Source of the DNA: Streptomyces sp. Tu 3180
GTDB taxonomy: Bacteria > Actinomycetota > Actinomycetes > Streptomycetales > Streptomycetaceae
Direction of reading: 5' to 3'
DNA length: 64,000 bases
Assembly: GCF_009852415.1 (NCBI RefSeq)
Contig: NZ_WOXS01000002.1
Location: 7,666,001 to 7,730,000 of the forward strand
In this document: positions 17,996-26,266 of the stretch, piece after piece
Layout of the letters: the number at the start of each line of letters is the position of its first letter
How positions within the stretch are numbered: position 1 is the first letter of the stretch
Position numbers and translations under genes: made by a program
Notes under the pieces: model-generated
What the model saw: only the letters and a program-made list of their open reading frames with translations
The model's database searches: none
What the model was told of the DNA's origin: nothing

Positions 17996-19015
17996 ATGGC
18001 ATCCCACGAAGTCGCCGAGAAGCACCTGCACGAGGGCATCGAGGCGAGCGGGCCCGCCCCCGACCTCGCCGCCGCCGCGGCCCTGCTGGAGATGGGCGAC
18101 CGGCTCGGCGTCCTGGACCGTCTCGGCAGCGACCGCGTCCTCGACACACGGGAGACGGCCGCCGCCGCGGACCTGCCCGAACCCGCCCTCACCCGCTACC
18201 TGGACGCCCTGGAGTCGGCCGGCCTCGTCGTCCGGGAGAGCACCGGTCACTACCGCGGCTGCCCCGACTTCGAGACGGTACGGCACCAGGCCGGCTACAT
18301 CTCCTGGACGATGAACGCCAACCGGCCCTTCATCGAACACGCCCGGGAGTTCTTCACCGACTGGGAGCGGGCCGCCCGCACGTACGTGCGCGACTACCGG
18401 GAGGTCGCCGTGAGCTCCCAGTGGATGGGGTCGCACGCCTTCTACCCGGCCGCGCTCGCCACCATCGTCGACGCCAAGCCCCGCAAGGTGGTCGACCTCG
18501 GTGCGGGCACCTGCCGACTGCTCATCGAGACGCTGTCGGCCGTGCCCGGCTCCACGGGGATCGGGCTGGACTTCGCCGCCGACGCCTGCCGGGCCGCCGA
18601 GCACGCCGTCGCGCAGGCCGGTCTCGCCGACCGGCTCGAGGTGCTGGAGCGCACCATCCAGTCCGTGGCCGACGACCCCGGCTTCCTGGCCGAGGCCGAC
18701 GTCATCCACGCGGGCTTCGTCTTCCACGACATGCTGCCCGACGAGGAGGACGTGTGCGACGCGGTGCTCGCCAACTGCCGCGACCAGCTCGCCGACGGCG
18801 GGTTCCTCGCCGTCACCGACGCCGTGCCGTACCTGCGTGACCCGCGGGAGCGCCGGTTCAGCGCAGCGGTGTCGTACTACCACGGGGAGTTCATGCGGCG
18901 CAGGCTGCTGAGCGAGGAGGAGTGGCTGGGCAAGCTGCGCGGCGCCGGCTTCTCCGACGCCCGCGCGGTCACCCTGGCCTTCCCCACCGGCCGCCTGTTC
19001 ATCGCGCACCGGTGA
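17996..19015 (+). CDS. MppJ/SgvM-like SAM-dependent 2-oxoacid C3-methyltransferase
   Basis: A 339-residue methyltransferase with an N-terminal helical dimerisation domain and a Rossmann core (VVDLGAGTCRLL). It resembles MppJ, which methylates phenylpyruvate at C3, and SgvM, which methylates 4-methyl-2-oxovalerate for beta-methyl-leucine in viridogrisein. MppJ binds a catalytic iron through His243, Asp244 and His295. Here FVFHDM gives His244-Asp245 and SYYHGEF gives His296, the same triad shifted by one. The next gene, coupled by a GTGA overlap, is a branched-chain aminotransferase, so the pair should methylate a 2-oxo acid and transaminate it to a beta-methyl amino acid. GAAGGAG precedes ATG 17996, and a SARP box lies upstream. 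It was not taken as an O-methyltransferase because of the metal triad and neighbour. Confidence 0.88.
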   Translation: MASHEVAEKHLHEGIEASGPAPDLAAAAALLEMGDRLGVLDRLGSDRVLDTRETAAAADLPEPALTRYLDALESAGLVVRESTGHYRGCPDFETVRHQAGYISWTMNANRPFIEHAREFFTDWERAARTYVRDYREVAVSSQWMGSHAFYPAALATIVDAKPRKVVDLGAGTCRLLIETLSAVPGSTGIGLDFAADACRAAEHAVAQAGLADRLEVLERTIQSVADDPGFLAEADVIHAGFVFHDMLPDEEDVCDAVLANCRDQLADGGFLAVTDAVPYLRDPRERRFSAAVSYYHGEFMRRRLLSEEEWLGKLRGAGFSDARAVTLAFPTGRLFIAHR

Positions 19016-20156
19016 CACGCCCCGTGACCGCCGGCGCCACGACCGCGACCGCGCCCCCGGACGTCGTCCTGCGCCCCGGCCCGGTGTCCGTGCCCGCCGG
19101 CCGGCGCCGGCCGGCGGCCGACGGCGCCGCCTTCGGCGAGGTGTTCACCGACCACATGGTCACCGTGCGGTGGACCGCCGCCGACGGCTGGCACGACGCC
19201 GTGCTGGAGCCGTTCGCCCCGCTGGAGCTGAGCCCGGCCACGGTCGGACTGCACTACGGGCAGAGCGTGTTCGAGGGGTTCAAGGCCTACCGCAGGACGG
19301 CCGACCGGGCCGCCGTCTTCCGGCCGTTGGCCCACGCCCGCCGGCTCGCGGCCTCGGCCCGGCGGCTCGCCCTCCCGAGGTCCCGGCCCCCCTGTTCGTC
19401 GCCGCCACCGAGGCCCTGGTCCGCCAGGACATGGACTGGATCCCCGAGGGCGACGACAGGAGCCTGTACCTCAGGCCGGTGCTGTTCGCCTCCGAGGCCC
19501 ATCTGGCGCTGCGGCCCGCCCGCGCCTGCCTGTTCGTCCTCATCGCCTTCCCCACCGGCAACTTCTTCGGCGCGGACGCCCGGGCCGTGACGGTGGCGGT
19601 CGCCGAGGACCACGTGCGCGCCGCCCCGGGCGGCACCGGGGCGGCCAAGTGCGGGGGCAACTACGCGGGCGCCTACCGCGCCCAGGAGGAGGCCGCCCGG
19701 CGGGGCGCGGACCAGGTGGTCTGGCTGGACGCGGTGGAACGCCGCTGGGTGGAGGAACTGGGCGGCATGAACCTGTTCTTCGTGTACGGCGAGGGGGACC
19801 GGGCCGAACTGCTCACCCCGCCGCTGACCGGGACCATCCTGCCCGGCGTCACCCGCGACGCCCTCATCGTCCTCGCCCGCGACCTCGGACTGCGGGTCAC
19901 CGAGGCCCCCGTGGCGCTCGACCGGTGGCGCGAGGACTGCGCCGCCGGCCGGATCACGGAGGTCTTCGCGTGCGGCACCGCCGCCCGGGTCACGTCCGTC
20001 GGCCGCGTGCTCGGCGCGGACGGGCCGTGGACGGTCGGCGACGGCCGGCCGGGCCCGGTCGCCGGCCGACTCTCCGCGGCCCTGGCCGCCGTCCACCGCG
20101 GCGAGGCGGCCGACCCCTACGGCTGGTGCCATCCGGTGGACCGCGACCCCTGCTGA
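19012..20156 (+). CDS. Branched-chain amino acid aminotransferase, frame broken near 19375
   Basis: A fold-type IV PLP aminotransferase of the IlvE type. Seen are GLHYGQSVFEGFKAYRR, the PLP lysine in GAAKCGGNYAGAYRAQ, and EELGGMNLFFVY with TGTILPGVTRDA. The frame is open from GTG 19012 (GTGA overlap with the methyltransferase stop) to the run CCC at 19374-19376, then continues in another frame. One added C gives RRLALPEVPAPLFVAATEALV and a normal 381-residue enzyme. It should transaminate the methylated 2-oxo acid made by the preceding enzyme, giving beta-methyl-leucine or a relative for the NRPS. The break is probably a sequencing error; if real, a housekeeping IlvE could replace it. Confidence 0.87.
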
Positions 20157-20186
20157 CCGGTCCCGCCCGCGTGGCCGGGAAGCGGT

Positions 20187-20234
20187 TTGACCGACCGCGA
20201 AACGCTGTGGGAGGCTTGCTCCATGATCTACTGA
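20187..20234 (+). promoter_or_regulatory. Leader of the exporter gene with a three-codon ORF
   Basis: The exporter gene has a 337-bp upstream gap that is less GC-rich than its surroundings. It contains TTGACC (20187), GAGGCT (20211, 18 bp on) and a tiny ORF Met-Ile-Tyr-stop (20223-20234). GGGAGG (20209-20214) stands 8 bases before that ATG. Either a leaderless start or a ribosome-bound leader peptide is possible. An inverted repeat TGACGTC/GACGTCA follows at 20269-20295. Attenuation is a hypothesis. Confidence 0.35.
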
Positions 20235-20493
20235 GTGCGCGGGCATCGCCCGTTGTCTTCGACCGACCTGACGTCTCCTCTTCTTCACGACGTCATGCCA
20301 CGACGCCGCCCCGCTCCTTCGACGGAGCCCCGTCGGCGTCGCTCTCAGCCTGCTGCCGTTGCCGTGGCATCTGTCCGGCACTGCCGCGTCCTCGCGCTTC
20401 GGTTCTGCCGTCCGCGCGGCTGACGAGGACCAACGGGCGGTCTTCGGTTCTTGCGTATCCGCAATGTTCCGTCCCCTGCTCAGGAGTTCCTTC

Positions 20494-22025
20494 ATGTCCG
20501 AGACGCAGCGTGATCCCCGTCGCTGGTGGATCCTCGCGGTGTTGTGCACCTCCCTGTTCGTCATCGTTCTGGACAACACCATCCTGAACGTCGCCATCCC
20601 GTCCATCACCGAGCAACTGGGCGCGAGCACCGCGCAGATCCAGTGGACGCTCAACGCCTACACGCTCATCCTGTCCGGCCTGCTCATCACCGCCGGAGGC
20701 CTCTCCGACCGGCTCGGCCGCAAGCGCGCCCTGCTGCTCGGCCTGGCGGTGTTCGGCGGCGGGTCCCTGCTGGGCGCGCTGGCTCCCTCCCCGCAGGTCC
20801 TCATCGCCGCCCGCGCGCTGATGGGCATCGGGGCGGCCTTCCTCATGCCCGGCACCCTCGCCGTCCTGGTGCGCACCTTCGACGACGAGGAACGACCGCG
20901 GGCCATCGGCGTCTGGGCGGCGGTCTCCTCCGCCGGCATGGCCCTCGGCCCCGTCCTCGGGGGTTCCTGCTCGACCACTTCTGGTGGGGCTCCACCTTCC
21001 TGATCAACGTGCCGGTCGCGATCGTCGGCCTGATCGCCATGGGCGTGCTGCTGCCGGAGTCGAAGGACCCCGGCAACTCCCGCCCCGACCTGGCCGGCGC
21101 GCTGCTGTCCACCGTGTCCGTGGTGTCGCTGGTGTGGGCGGTCATCTCCGTGCCGCGGGACGGCTGGCTGGCGCCGCAGACCCTCGGCGCCGGGCTGGTC
21201 GGCCTGGCCGGCGTCGCGCTGTTCGTGTGGTGGGAGCGCCGGGTCGACGATCCCATGCTCGACATGGCGATGTTCGGCAACCCCAAGTTCCGCGGCGCCG
21301 TCTTCGGCGGGATCCTCACGGCCTTCGGTCTGGCCGGCTCGCTGTTCCTGCTCACCCAGGACCTGCAGTTCCTGCGCGGCTACGACCCGCTGGAGGCCGG
21401 TGCCCAGCTGACCCCGATGGCCATCGGCGTCCTGGCCTGCAGCATCCTGGTCAGCCCGCGGGTGCTGAAGGCGGTCGGCGTCGGCAAGGGCATCGTGATC
21501 GGTGTCACCTGCTCGGCCGTCGGGCTGCTCACCGTGGCGCTGGCGCCCGACGAGAACGGCTACGCCGTCCTGGTGGCCGGTCTGCTGCTGCTGGGCGGCG
21601 GCGCGGGCGTCTCGGGTCCCCTGGTCGCCAACGCGCTGATGAGCTCCATCCCCCGCGAGCGCGCCAGCACCGGGTCCGGAGTGAACAACACCCTGCAGGA
21701 GCTGGGCAGCGGCCTGGGCATCGGCGTCCTCGGCGCGGTCCTGACCGGGATCTTCGCCCAAGCGGTGCCCGACGCGCTGCGCTCGGCCGCCGGTGAGTCC
21801 TATCCGGAGGCCGTGGCCGCGGCCGACGGCTCCCCGGGACTGCTGGACGAGGTCCGGGACGGCTTCGCACAGGCCCTGACGCTCAGCCAGCTCATCGGCG
21901 CGGGAGCGGTCCTGGTCGGCGGCTGCATCGCCGGATCGATGCTGCTGCGGGCCGAGAGGGCGGAGCAGGCGCGGACCGCCGAGAAGGACGCGCAGCAGCC
22001 GACGGAGGCCGCCGCGGCCGACTGA
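20494..22025 (+). CDS. MFS drug exporter (EmrB/QacA, 14-TM type), frame broken near 20961
   Basis: A drug:H+ antiporter of the DHA2 family. It shows the first helix WWILAVLCTSLFVIVLDNTILNVAIP with the family Asp, the loop GGLSDRLGRKRALL (motif A), and many hydrophobic segments through about residue 480. The frame breaks in the run GGGGG at 20959-20963. One extra G joins GPVLGG to FLLDHFWWGSTFLINVPVA, the standard motif C region, giving 510 residues. Its place between the precursor genes and the SARP argues for product export and self-resistance. ATG 20494 follows CAGGAG. The long leader may be regulatory. Tandem hairpins follow the stop. Confidence 0.9.
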
Positions 22026-22053
22026 CCGGCGGGCCCCTCGGGCCGCCGCGGCA

Positions 22054-22098
22054 GGGTGCGCCGGGACCGGTGTTCCGAGGGCGGTTCCCGGCGCACCC
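22054..22098. terminator. First of two hairpins between convergent genes
   Basis: GGGTGCGCCGGGA (22054-22066) pairs perfectly with 22086-22098 around a 19-base loop. It lies 28 bp after the exporter stop and before the SARP stop at 22172. Confidence 0.7.
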
Positions 22099-22102
22099 GA
22101 CC

Positions 22103-22161
22103 GGGCCTGTCCGGCGGGCCGTGCCGCAGGTCTCCTGCGACCCGGTCCGCCGGACAGGCCC
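22103..22161. terminator. Second hairpin between convergent genes
   Basis: GGGCCTGTCCGGCGG (22103-22117) pairs perfectly over 15 bp with 22147-22161. The loop holds a small inner hairpin, GCAGG-TCT-CCTGC. Together with the preceding hairpin it forms a double barrier between the exporter and the SARP gene. Confidence 0.75.
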
Positions 22162-22171
22162 CGGTGCGCGC

Positions 22172-23344
22172 CTATGGCCGCCGGTGCAGCAGCCGGGGTT
22201 CCCCGAAGGGCGGCCGGCCGGTGTCGGCGCCGTGCCCCGGCCGGTGTTCCTCGACCGCCTCGATCGCCTCCTCCAGCTGGGTGGACAGCTGCTGCACCGT
22301 CGAGACCAGCGTCTGCTGCTGCGACATGAGCTCTCTCACCTGCAGACGCAACCGGCGCAACTCCGCGTCCACGGGGGACTCGGCGCGGGCGTGCCCCGAC
22401 AGCGGGCCCGGGCGGGCCGGCCCGGGGCCGGAGTTGCCGGGTCCGGGCGGACGGCGGACGCCGCCCGCGGGCCGGGGCGCCGTGCTGGGCGCGGGCGCGA
22501 TGGCCGAGGAGGACGGCTGGGTGCGCAGGGTGATCCGCTGGGGGCCCCGGGAATCGGTGGCTCCCGACGCCTGCACGTCCAGCAGTTCGGGGGAGTGGGA
22601 CAGTATCTGCTGCATCCGTTTGCTGAGCGCGGGTACCGGTGTGACGCCGAGTTCGTCGGCCAGACGGCGACGGACCCGTTCGTAGACGCTCAGTGCCTGT
22701 GCCTGGTGGCCGCACCGGTAGAGGGCGACCATCAACTGGTCGTAGAAACGTTCCCGCAGTGGGTAGCTGTTGGTCAGTTCTTCCAGTTCGGCGATGACGT
22801 GCGCGTGCATGTTGGCGCGCAGCGACACGTCGTAGAGGAGTTCCAGGGCGCTCAGCCTCGCCTCCTCCAGCATCGCCGCGCCGGCGGTGCAGAGCGGGCC
22901 GCGGCTGCCCTGGAGGGCCGGGCCGCGCCACAGCTTCAGCGCGCCGCGGACCATCTTCTCCGCGAGGGCCGGATCCTGGGCGGCGGTGTGACGCGCCCGG
23001 TCGACGGTGCGGACGAAGACCTCGCTGTCTATCTGCTCGGGGTCGGCTCTGAGGACGTAACCGGACTCCTCGGTGATCAGACACTCCTGGGCGGCGGCCT
23101 CGCCGCCCTTGAGCGGATCCATCATCCGGCGTAATCGGTAGATCTGGGCCTGGAGGGCGTTGGCGGACTTACGAGGTTTGGAATTGCCCCAGACTTCCTC
23201 GCTCAACTGTTCGGCGGAAACCGTGGAGCCGCACTTGACGATGAGTGCTCCCATCAGGGTGCGCTGCTTGTGGCTGCTGAGGGGGACCCTGCGTTGGTTG
23301 ACGCTGTCGTACAGCTCCGTCAATCCAAGAACTCTGAACTTCAC
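22172..23344 (-). CDS. SARP-family pathway activator with a TTA codon
   Basis: A 390-residue Streptomyces antibiotic regulatory protein. It has an N-terminal OmpR-like winged helix (MKFRVLGLTELY to about 100, with SAEQLSEEVWGNSKPRKSANALQ) and a bacterial transcriptional activation domain (about 105-250). A Pro/Gly-rich linker and a coiled-coil-like tail (residues 330-375, LRRLRLQVRELMSQQQTLV) follow. SARPs bind direct heptamers next to -10 elements. Three matching boxes lie at 9798, 17841 and 23594, so this gene is the likely activator of the cluster. Leu71 is encoded by TTA (complement of 23132-23134), the rare codon read by the bldA tRNA, so its translation may be tied to development. It has the size of the small SARPs, without the ATPase domain of AfsR. 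Confidence 0.93.
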   Translation of the reverse strand: MKFRVLGLTELYDSVNQRRVPLSSHKQRTLMGALIVKCGSTVSAEQLSEEVWGNSKPRKSANALQAQIYRLRRMMDPLKGGEAAAQECLITEESGYVLRADPEQIDSEVFVRTVDRARHTAAQDPALAEKMVRGALKLWRGPALQGSRGPLCTAGAAMLEEARLSALELLYDVSLRANMHAHVIAELEELTNSYPLRERFYDQLMVALYRCGHQAQALSVYERVRRRLADELGVTPVPALSKRMQQILSHSPELLDVQASGATDSRGPQRITLRTQPSSSAIAPAPSTAPRPAGGVRRPPGPGNSGPGPARPGPLSGHARAESPVDAELRRLRLQVRELMSQQQTLVSTVQQLSTQLEEAIEAVEEHRPGHGADTGRPPFGEPRLLHRRP

Positions 23345-23593
23345 ACCTTCTCCCGCTGTTGTCGGAAATCCGGTTCCCAGACGGTTCTGTGTGGGGGGAT
23401 GAGACCGGGCTCCGCCGCCGCCTCCTTTCCTGTGGAACGGACGGGACCTGCCAGGTGACCGACGCGGCGCTCCAGCGAAGCCGGAACCCGTGTTGCGATG
23501 ATCCTAAGCGGCCACGTTGAAAGAGTCACCACATGAGATTCCGCCACTGACGGTCTTTGGGAAACACTTTGTACGTCAGTCTCCTGGCAGGTC

Positions 23594-23625
23594 GTCAGGG
23601 TCGTGTCAGCGGGCCGGGCGACCAT
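23594..23625 (+). promoter_or_regulatory. SARP box and -10 hexamer of the NikD-like gene
   Basis: Heptamers GTCAGGG (23594) and GTCAGCG (23605) stand 11 bp apart with a 4-bp spacer. After 8 bp comes GACCAT (23620-23625), close to the GACGAT of the NRPS promoter. No third heptamer is present at 23583. The start codon lies 96 bp downstream. Confidence 0.68.
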
Positions 23626-23720
23626 CGGTGCGTTTCCCCGCGGTCCTCGGGCCCGAGGCGCACCGGAACGCCCTGACCGCTCTCGCCCGTGGGTCGCACC
23701 GCCCGGACGTCAGGAGGGTC

Positions 23721-24869
23721 ATGAGCAGTTGGGACGCGGAAGTGGCGGTGGTCGGCCTGGGCGCGTGGGGATCCTGCGCGCTCTGGCAGATCGCCTCCCG
23801 GGGCGTCGACGCCCTCGGCATCGAGCAGTTCCACCCGGGTCACGCCTGGGGGGCCTCGCACGGCGGGTCGCGCATGTTCCGCGTCACCTGCCTGGAACAT
23901 CCCGAACTCGTGCCGCTGGCACGGCGATCGCTGGAACTGTGGCACGAACTCGCCGGCCTGACCGGTACGCCGCTCTTCGAGAACCGCGGCGGACTGCTGA
24001 TCGGGCCCGAGGGCGGCCGTGTCGTCGGCGGCACGCTGCGCGCCGCGCGCCGGCACGGCATCCACGTGGAGCGACTGGCCCCGCCGGAGCTGCGCGAACG
24101 CTTCGGCCAGCACGCGGAACCCGGCCCCGACGACATCGCGGTGTGGGAGCCGTCGGCCGGCATCCTGCGCCCCGAGGAAGCCGTACGCGCCGCGACCGGG
24201 CTCGCCCGCTCCACCGGGGCGCGGGTCGTCACCGGCACCCAGGTGCACTCCGTCGAACTGGTCTCCGGCGGCGTGGAGCTGGAGACCGGAGGGGGACTGA
24301 TACGGGTGCGGCAAGCCGTGATGGCCATCGGTTCCTGGCTCGCCTCGCTGGTTCCGGGCATGGCGCTGACCCCCCTGCGGATGCCGATCACGTGGTTCCG
24401 TTCCGCCACCGGTGACGACCGGTTCGAACTGGACCGCTTTCCCGTGTTCATGCGTGAGCTTCCGGGGCAGGAGGTCCTGTGGGGCAACGGCAGCGAGAAG
24501 GAGTACGGCGTCAAGCTGGGCCTGGAGGCCCATGGGAGGAGGCCGCGCCCCATCGACCCGGACACGGACGACCGGAGTGCCGTCAGCGAGGACTGGGCCG
24601 ACCTCACGAGGGTGCTGGAACGCTATTTGCCCGGGCTCGAACCCATTCCCTCGCAGGTTTCGGTGTGCATGCTCACCGCCACGCCCGACGGGCAGTTCGT
24701 CATCGGAAGACCGGGGGGCGATCCGCGTTTGATTCTTGCCGGGGGCTGCAATGCGCACGGTTTCAAACACGCCAGCGGTATCGGGGAGATCCTGGCCGAC
24801 CTGGTAACGCACAGGCCCGCGCGCATGCCGCTGGACTTCGTCAGTCCGGATCGGGCCGTCCTGAAATGA
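23721..24869 (+). CDS. NikD-like flavoenzyme of the monomeric sarcosine oxidase family
   Basis: A 382-residue FAD enzyme. The N-terminal dinucleotide fold is VVGLGAWGSCALWQIASRG. Cys316 in VCMLTATPDGQF stands where monomeric sarcosine oxidase (Cys315) and NikD (Cys321) attach FAD covalently. The C-terminal GGCNAHGFKHASGIGE closes the FAD site. NikD oxidises piperideine-2-carboxylate, made from lysine by a 2-aminotransferase, to picolinate. With an aryl-AMP ligase and a DegT aminotransferase in the cluster, the same role is the best inference. Sarcosine oxidase or N-methyl amino acid oxidase are alternatives. ATG 23721 follows AGGAGGG; a two-heptamer SARP box lies upstream. GC at third positions falls in the last 250 bases. 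Confidence 0.85.
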   Translation: MSSWDAEVAVVGLGAWGSCALWQIASRGVDALGIEQFHPGHAWGASHGGSRMFRVTCLEHPELVPLARRSLELWHELAGLTGTPLFENRGGLLIGPEGGRVVGGTLRAARRHGIHVERLAPPELRERFGQHAEPGPDDIAVWEPSAGILRPEEAVRAATGLARSTGARVVTGTQVHSVELVSGGVELETGGGLIRVRQAVMAIGSWLASLVPGMALTPLRMPITWFRSATGDDRFELDRFPVFMRELPGQEVLWGNGSEKEYGVKLGLEAHGRRPRPIDPDTDDRSAVSEDWADLTRVLERYLPGLEPIPSQVSVCMLTATPDGQFVIGRPGGDPRLILAGGCNAHGFKHASGIGEILADLVTHRPARMPLDFVSPDRAVLK

Positions 24870-25310
24870 CCGGTGATTCCGAAATACTGGGCGGATCGCG
24901 GTGCGGCACGGCTCCGCATTCGCCGGGATCGTCACTGGTTGTAGCGGCCACGGGTACCTTGTCGGCGATTTCGGTGACCATGCGCCGCCGTCCTTGACGG
25001 GCCGCACCGGTCTCCGTCGGCAGCGAAAGGCACAGAGCCGGATTGTGGCGCCGCCGAACGGGCGCGCGCGGGCCGGATTCCGGGTTCCGCGCGCAGGCGC
25101 CGCCGGCCCACGGGGAGTTCGCCGGACCGGGAACCCCGCTCGTGGAGCCGCTCGCCCGGAGCGAGGCCGGTGCCGGGAGATCCGGCCGGGGCGCCGACGG
25201 GGCCGTGCGTCCGGGACCGGACGGAGCGGGGTGCGGCGCACGCTCGTCCACCGCTCGCGGTTCCTCCTCCCCCCCCGCGGGGCCCGGAACGACCGCCGTG
25301 GACCGGAGTG
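24870..25310. other. Gap at the right border of the NRPS cluster
   Basis: About 440 bases with lower GC at its left side and no gene I can support. A minus-strand 46-codon frame (24981-24841) beginning MVTEIADKVPVAATTSDD has one Cys and no known relative; its end overlaps the NikD-like gene. Confidence 0.4.
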
Positions 25311-26013
25311 TGTCCCTTCGGCGCCCGGCCCGGCGGCGAGCTCGGCGATCGCCGCCCCGGGAAGGTACGCGGCGTCGGAAGCCACCCGGGCGGCGGTGGC
25401 GAGGCGGGGCCGGGACAGGTCCACGGTGATGATCCTCAGCGGGGCGTGGACGCGCGCGACGACCGCCGCGGCCGGCTCCACCGGCCCCGCCCCACCACGA
25501 CCACCGTGTGGCCGGGGCCGACGCCGCCCGCGCGCACGCCGAGTTCGTAGGCGGCGGGCAGCACTTCGGAGAGCAGGACGGCCTCCTCCGGCGTCAGCGA
25601 GGACGGCCACCGGTGGAGGGAGTGGTCCGCGAACGGCACACGGACCCTCTCCGCCCGGGGGCCGTCGATGCGGTGTCCGAGCATCCGGCCGCCGACGGGG
25701 CACTGTCCGTACCCGCCGTCCCGGCACCACGCGCACTGCCCGCACGCGGAGACGGACGAGACGACGACCCGGTCGCCCGCGGTGCACCGGCGCACCGCGT
25801 GGCCGGCCTCCAGCACCTCGCCGACCGCCTCGTGCCCGAGCACCGTGCCGGGCTCGGCCTCGGGGAGGTCGCCGCGCACGATGCGCAGGTCACCGCCGGA
25901 GACGGCGGTCGCGTCGACGCGTACCAGGGCGTCCGTCGCCGCCTCGATCCCCGGATCCCTCACCCCGTGTCCCAGGAGACCCGTCCCGGGGCGCGGTAGA
26001 CGAGCGCACGCAT
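25311..26013 (-). pseudogene. Broken zinc-dependent alcohol dehydrogenase
   Basis: The chain starts at ATG 26013 (MRALVYRAPGRVSWDTG, after GAGGTGAGGA), but the frame breaks at the CCCC run 25963-25966. One extra C gives WDTGVRDPGIEAATDALVRVDATAVSGGDL. GroES-like features follow: GHEAVGEVLEAG and a structural zinc lobe with four Cys (CGQCAWCRDGGYGQC). A second break lies at 25490-25493, where one C restores HTVVVVGAGPVEPAAAVVARVHAPLRI, the start of the NAD fold. After about 25370 the similarity fades and the remaining hundred or so residues are missing. The family is near 340 residues, so even with both indels repaired the gene looks truncated. Confidence 0.7.
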
Positions 26014-26266
26014 GGTCCTCACCTCTTCGGCCCCGTTCCGCTTCCGGTCTCGGCACACGGGCACCGTCCCTGCGAAGGGGCGCCCGGATCCCTTCGCAGG
26101 GGCCGTCCGGCCCCGCCCCCGGACGCCGTGGTGGCGGGACCCGGGGCGCCTCGGCCGGCGTGACCGGGGCGCCCCGGGCGCGGGCCCGTTCCCCTGGGAC
26201 GGGCTGGGCGACCGCGGTGAACGGGGGGAGCCGCGGGCGGCGGGGCCTGGAGCCGGGCCCTGCCGG

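Noticed and set aside
17996..19015. Ordinary O-methyltransferase
   Set aside because: The His-His-Asp metal triad of MppJ and the coupled aminotransferase fit 2-oxoacid C-methylation better.
20359..20493. Longer N-terminus for the exporter
   Set aside because: The extra residues are not membrane-like, and CAGGAG in front of ATG 20494 fixes the start.
22172..23344. AfsR-type large regulator
   Set aside because: No NB-ARC ATPase or TPR repeats; at 390 residues it is a small SARP.
24841..24981. 46-codon minus-strand frame (MVTEIADKVPVAATT...) as a peptide precursor
   Set aside because: No leader/core layout, no modifying enzyme nearby, and its end overlaps the NikD-like gene.
23595..25787. 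730-residue minus-strand open frame
   Set aside because: It runs antisense to the NikD-like gene and is mostly Arg/Pro/Gly filler; only its first part, about 25787-25370, matters, as the restored end of the broken dehydrogenase.
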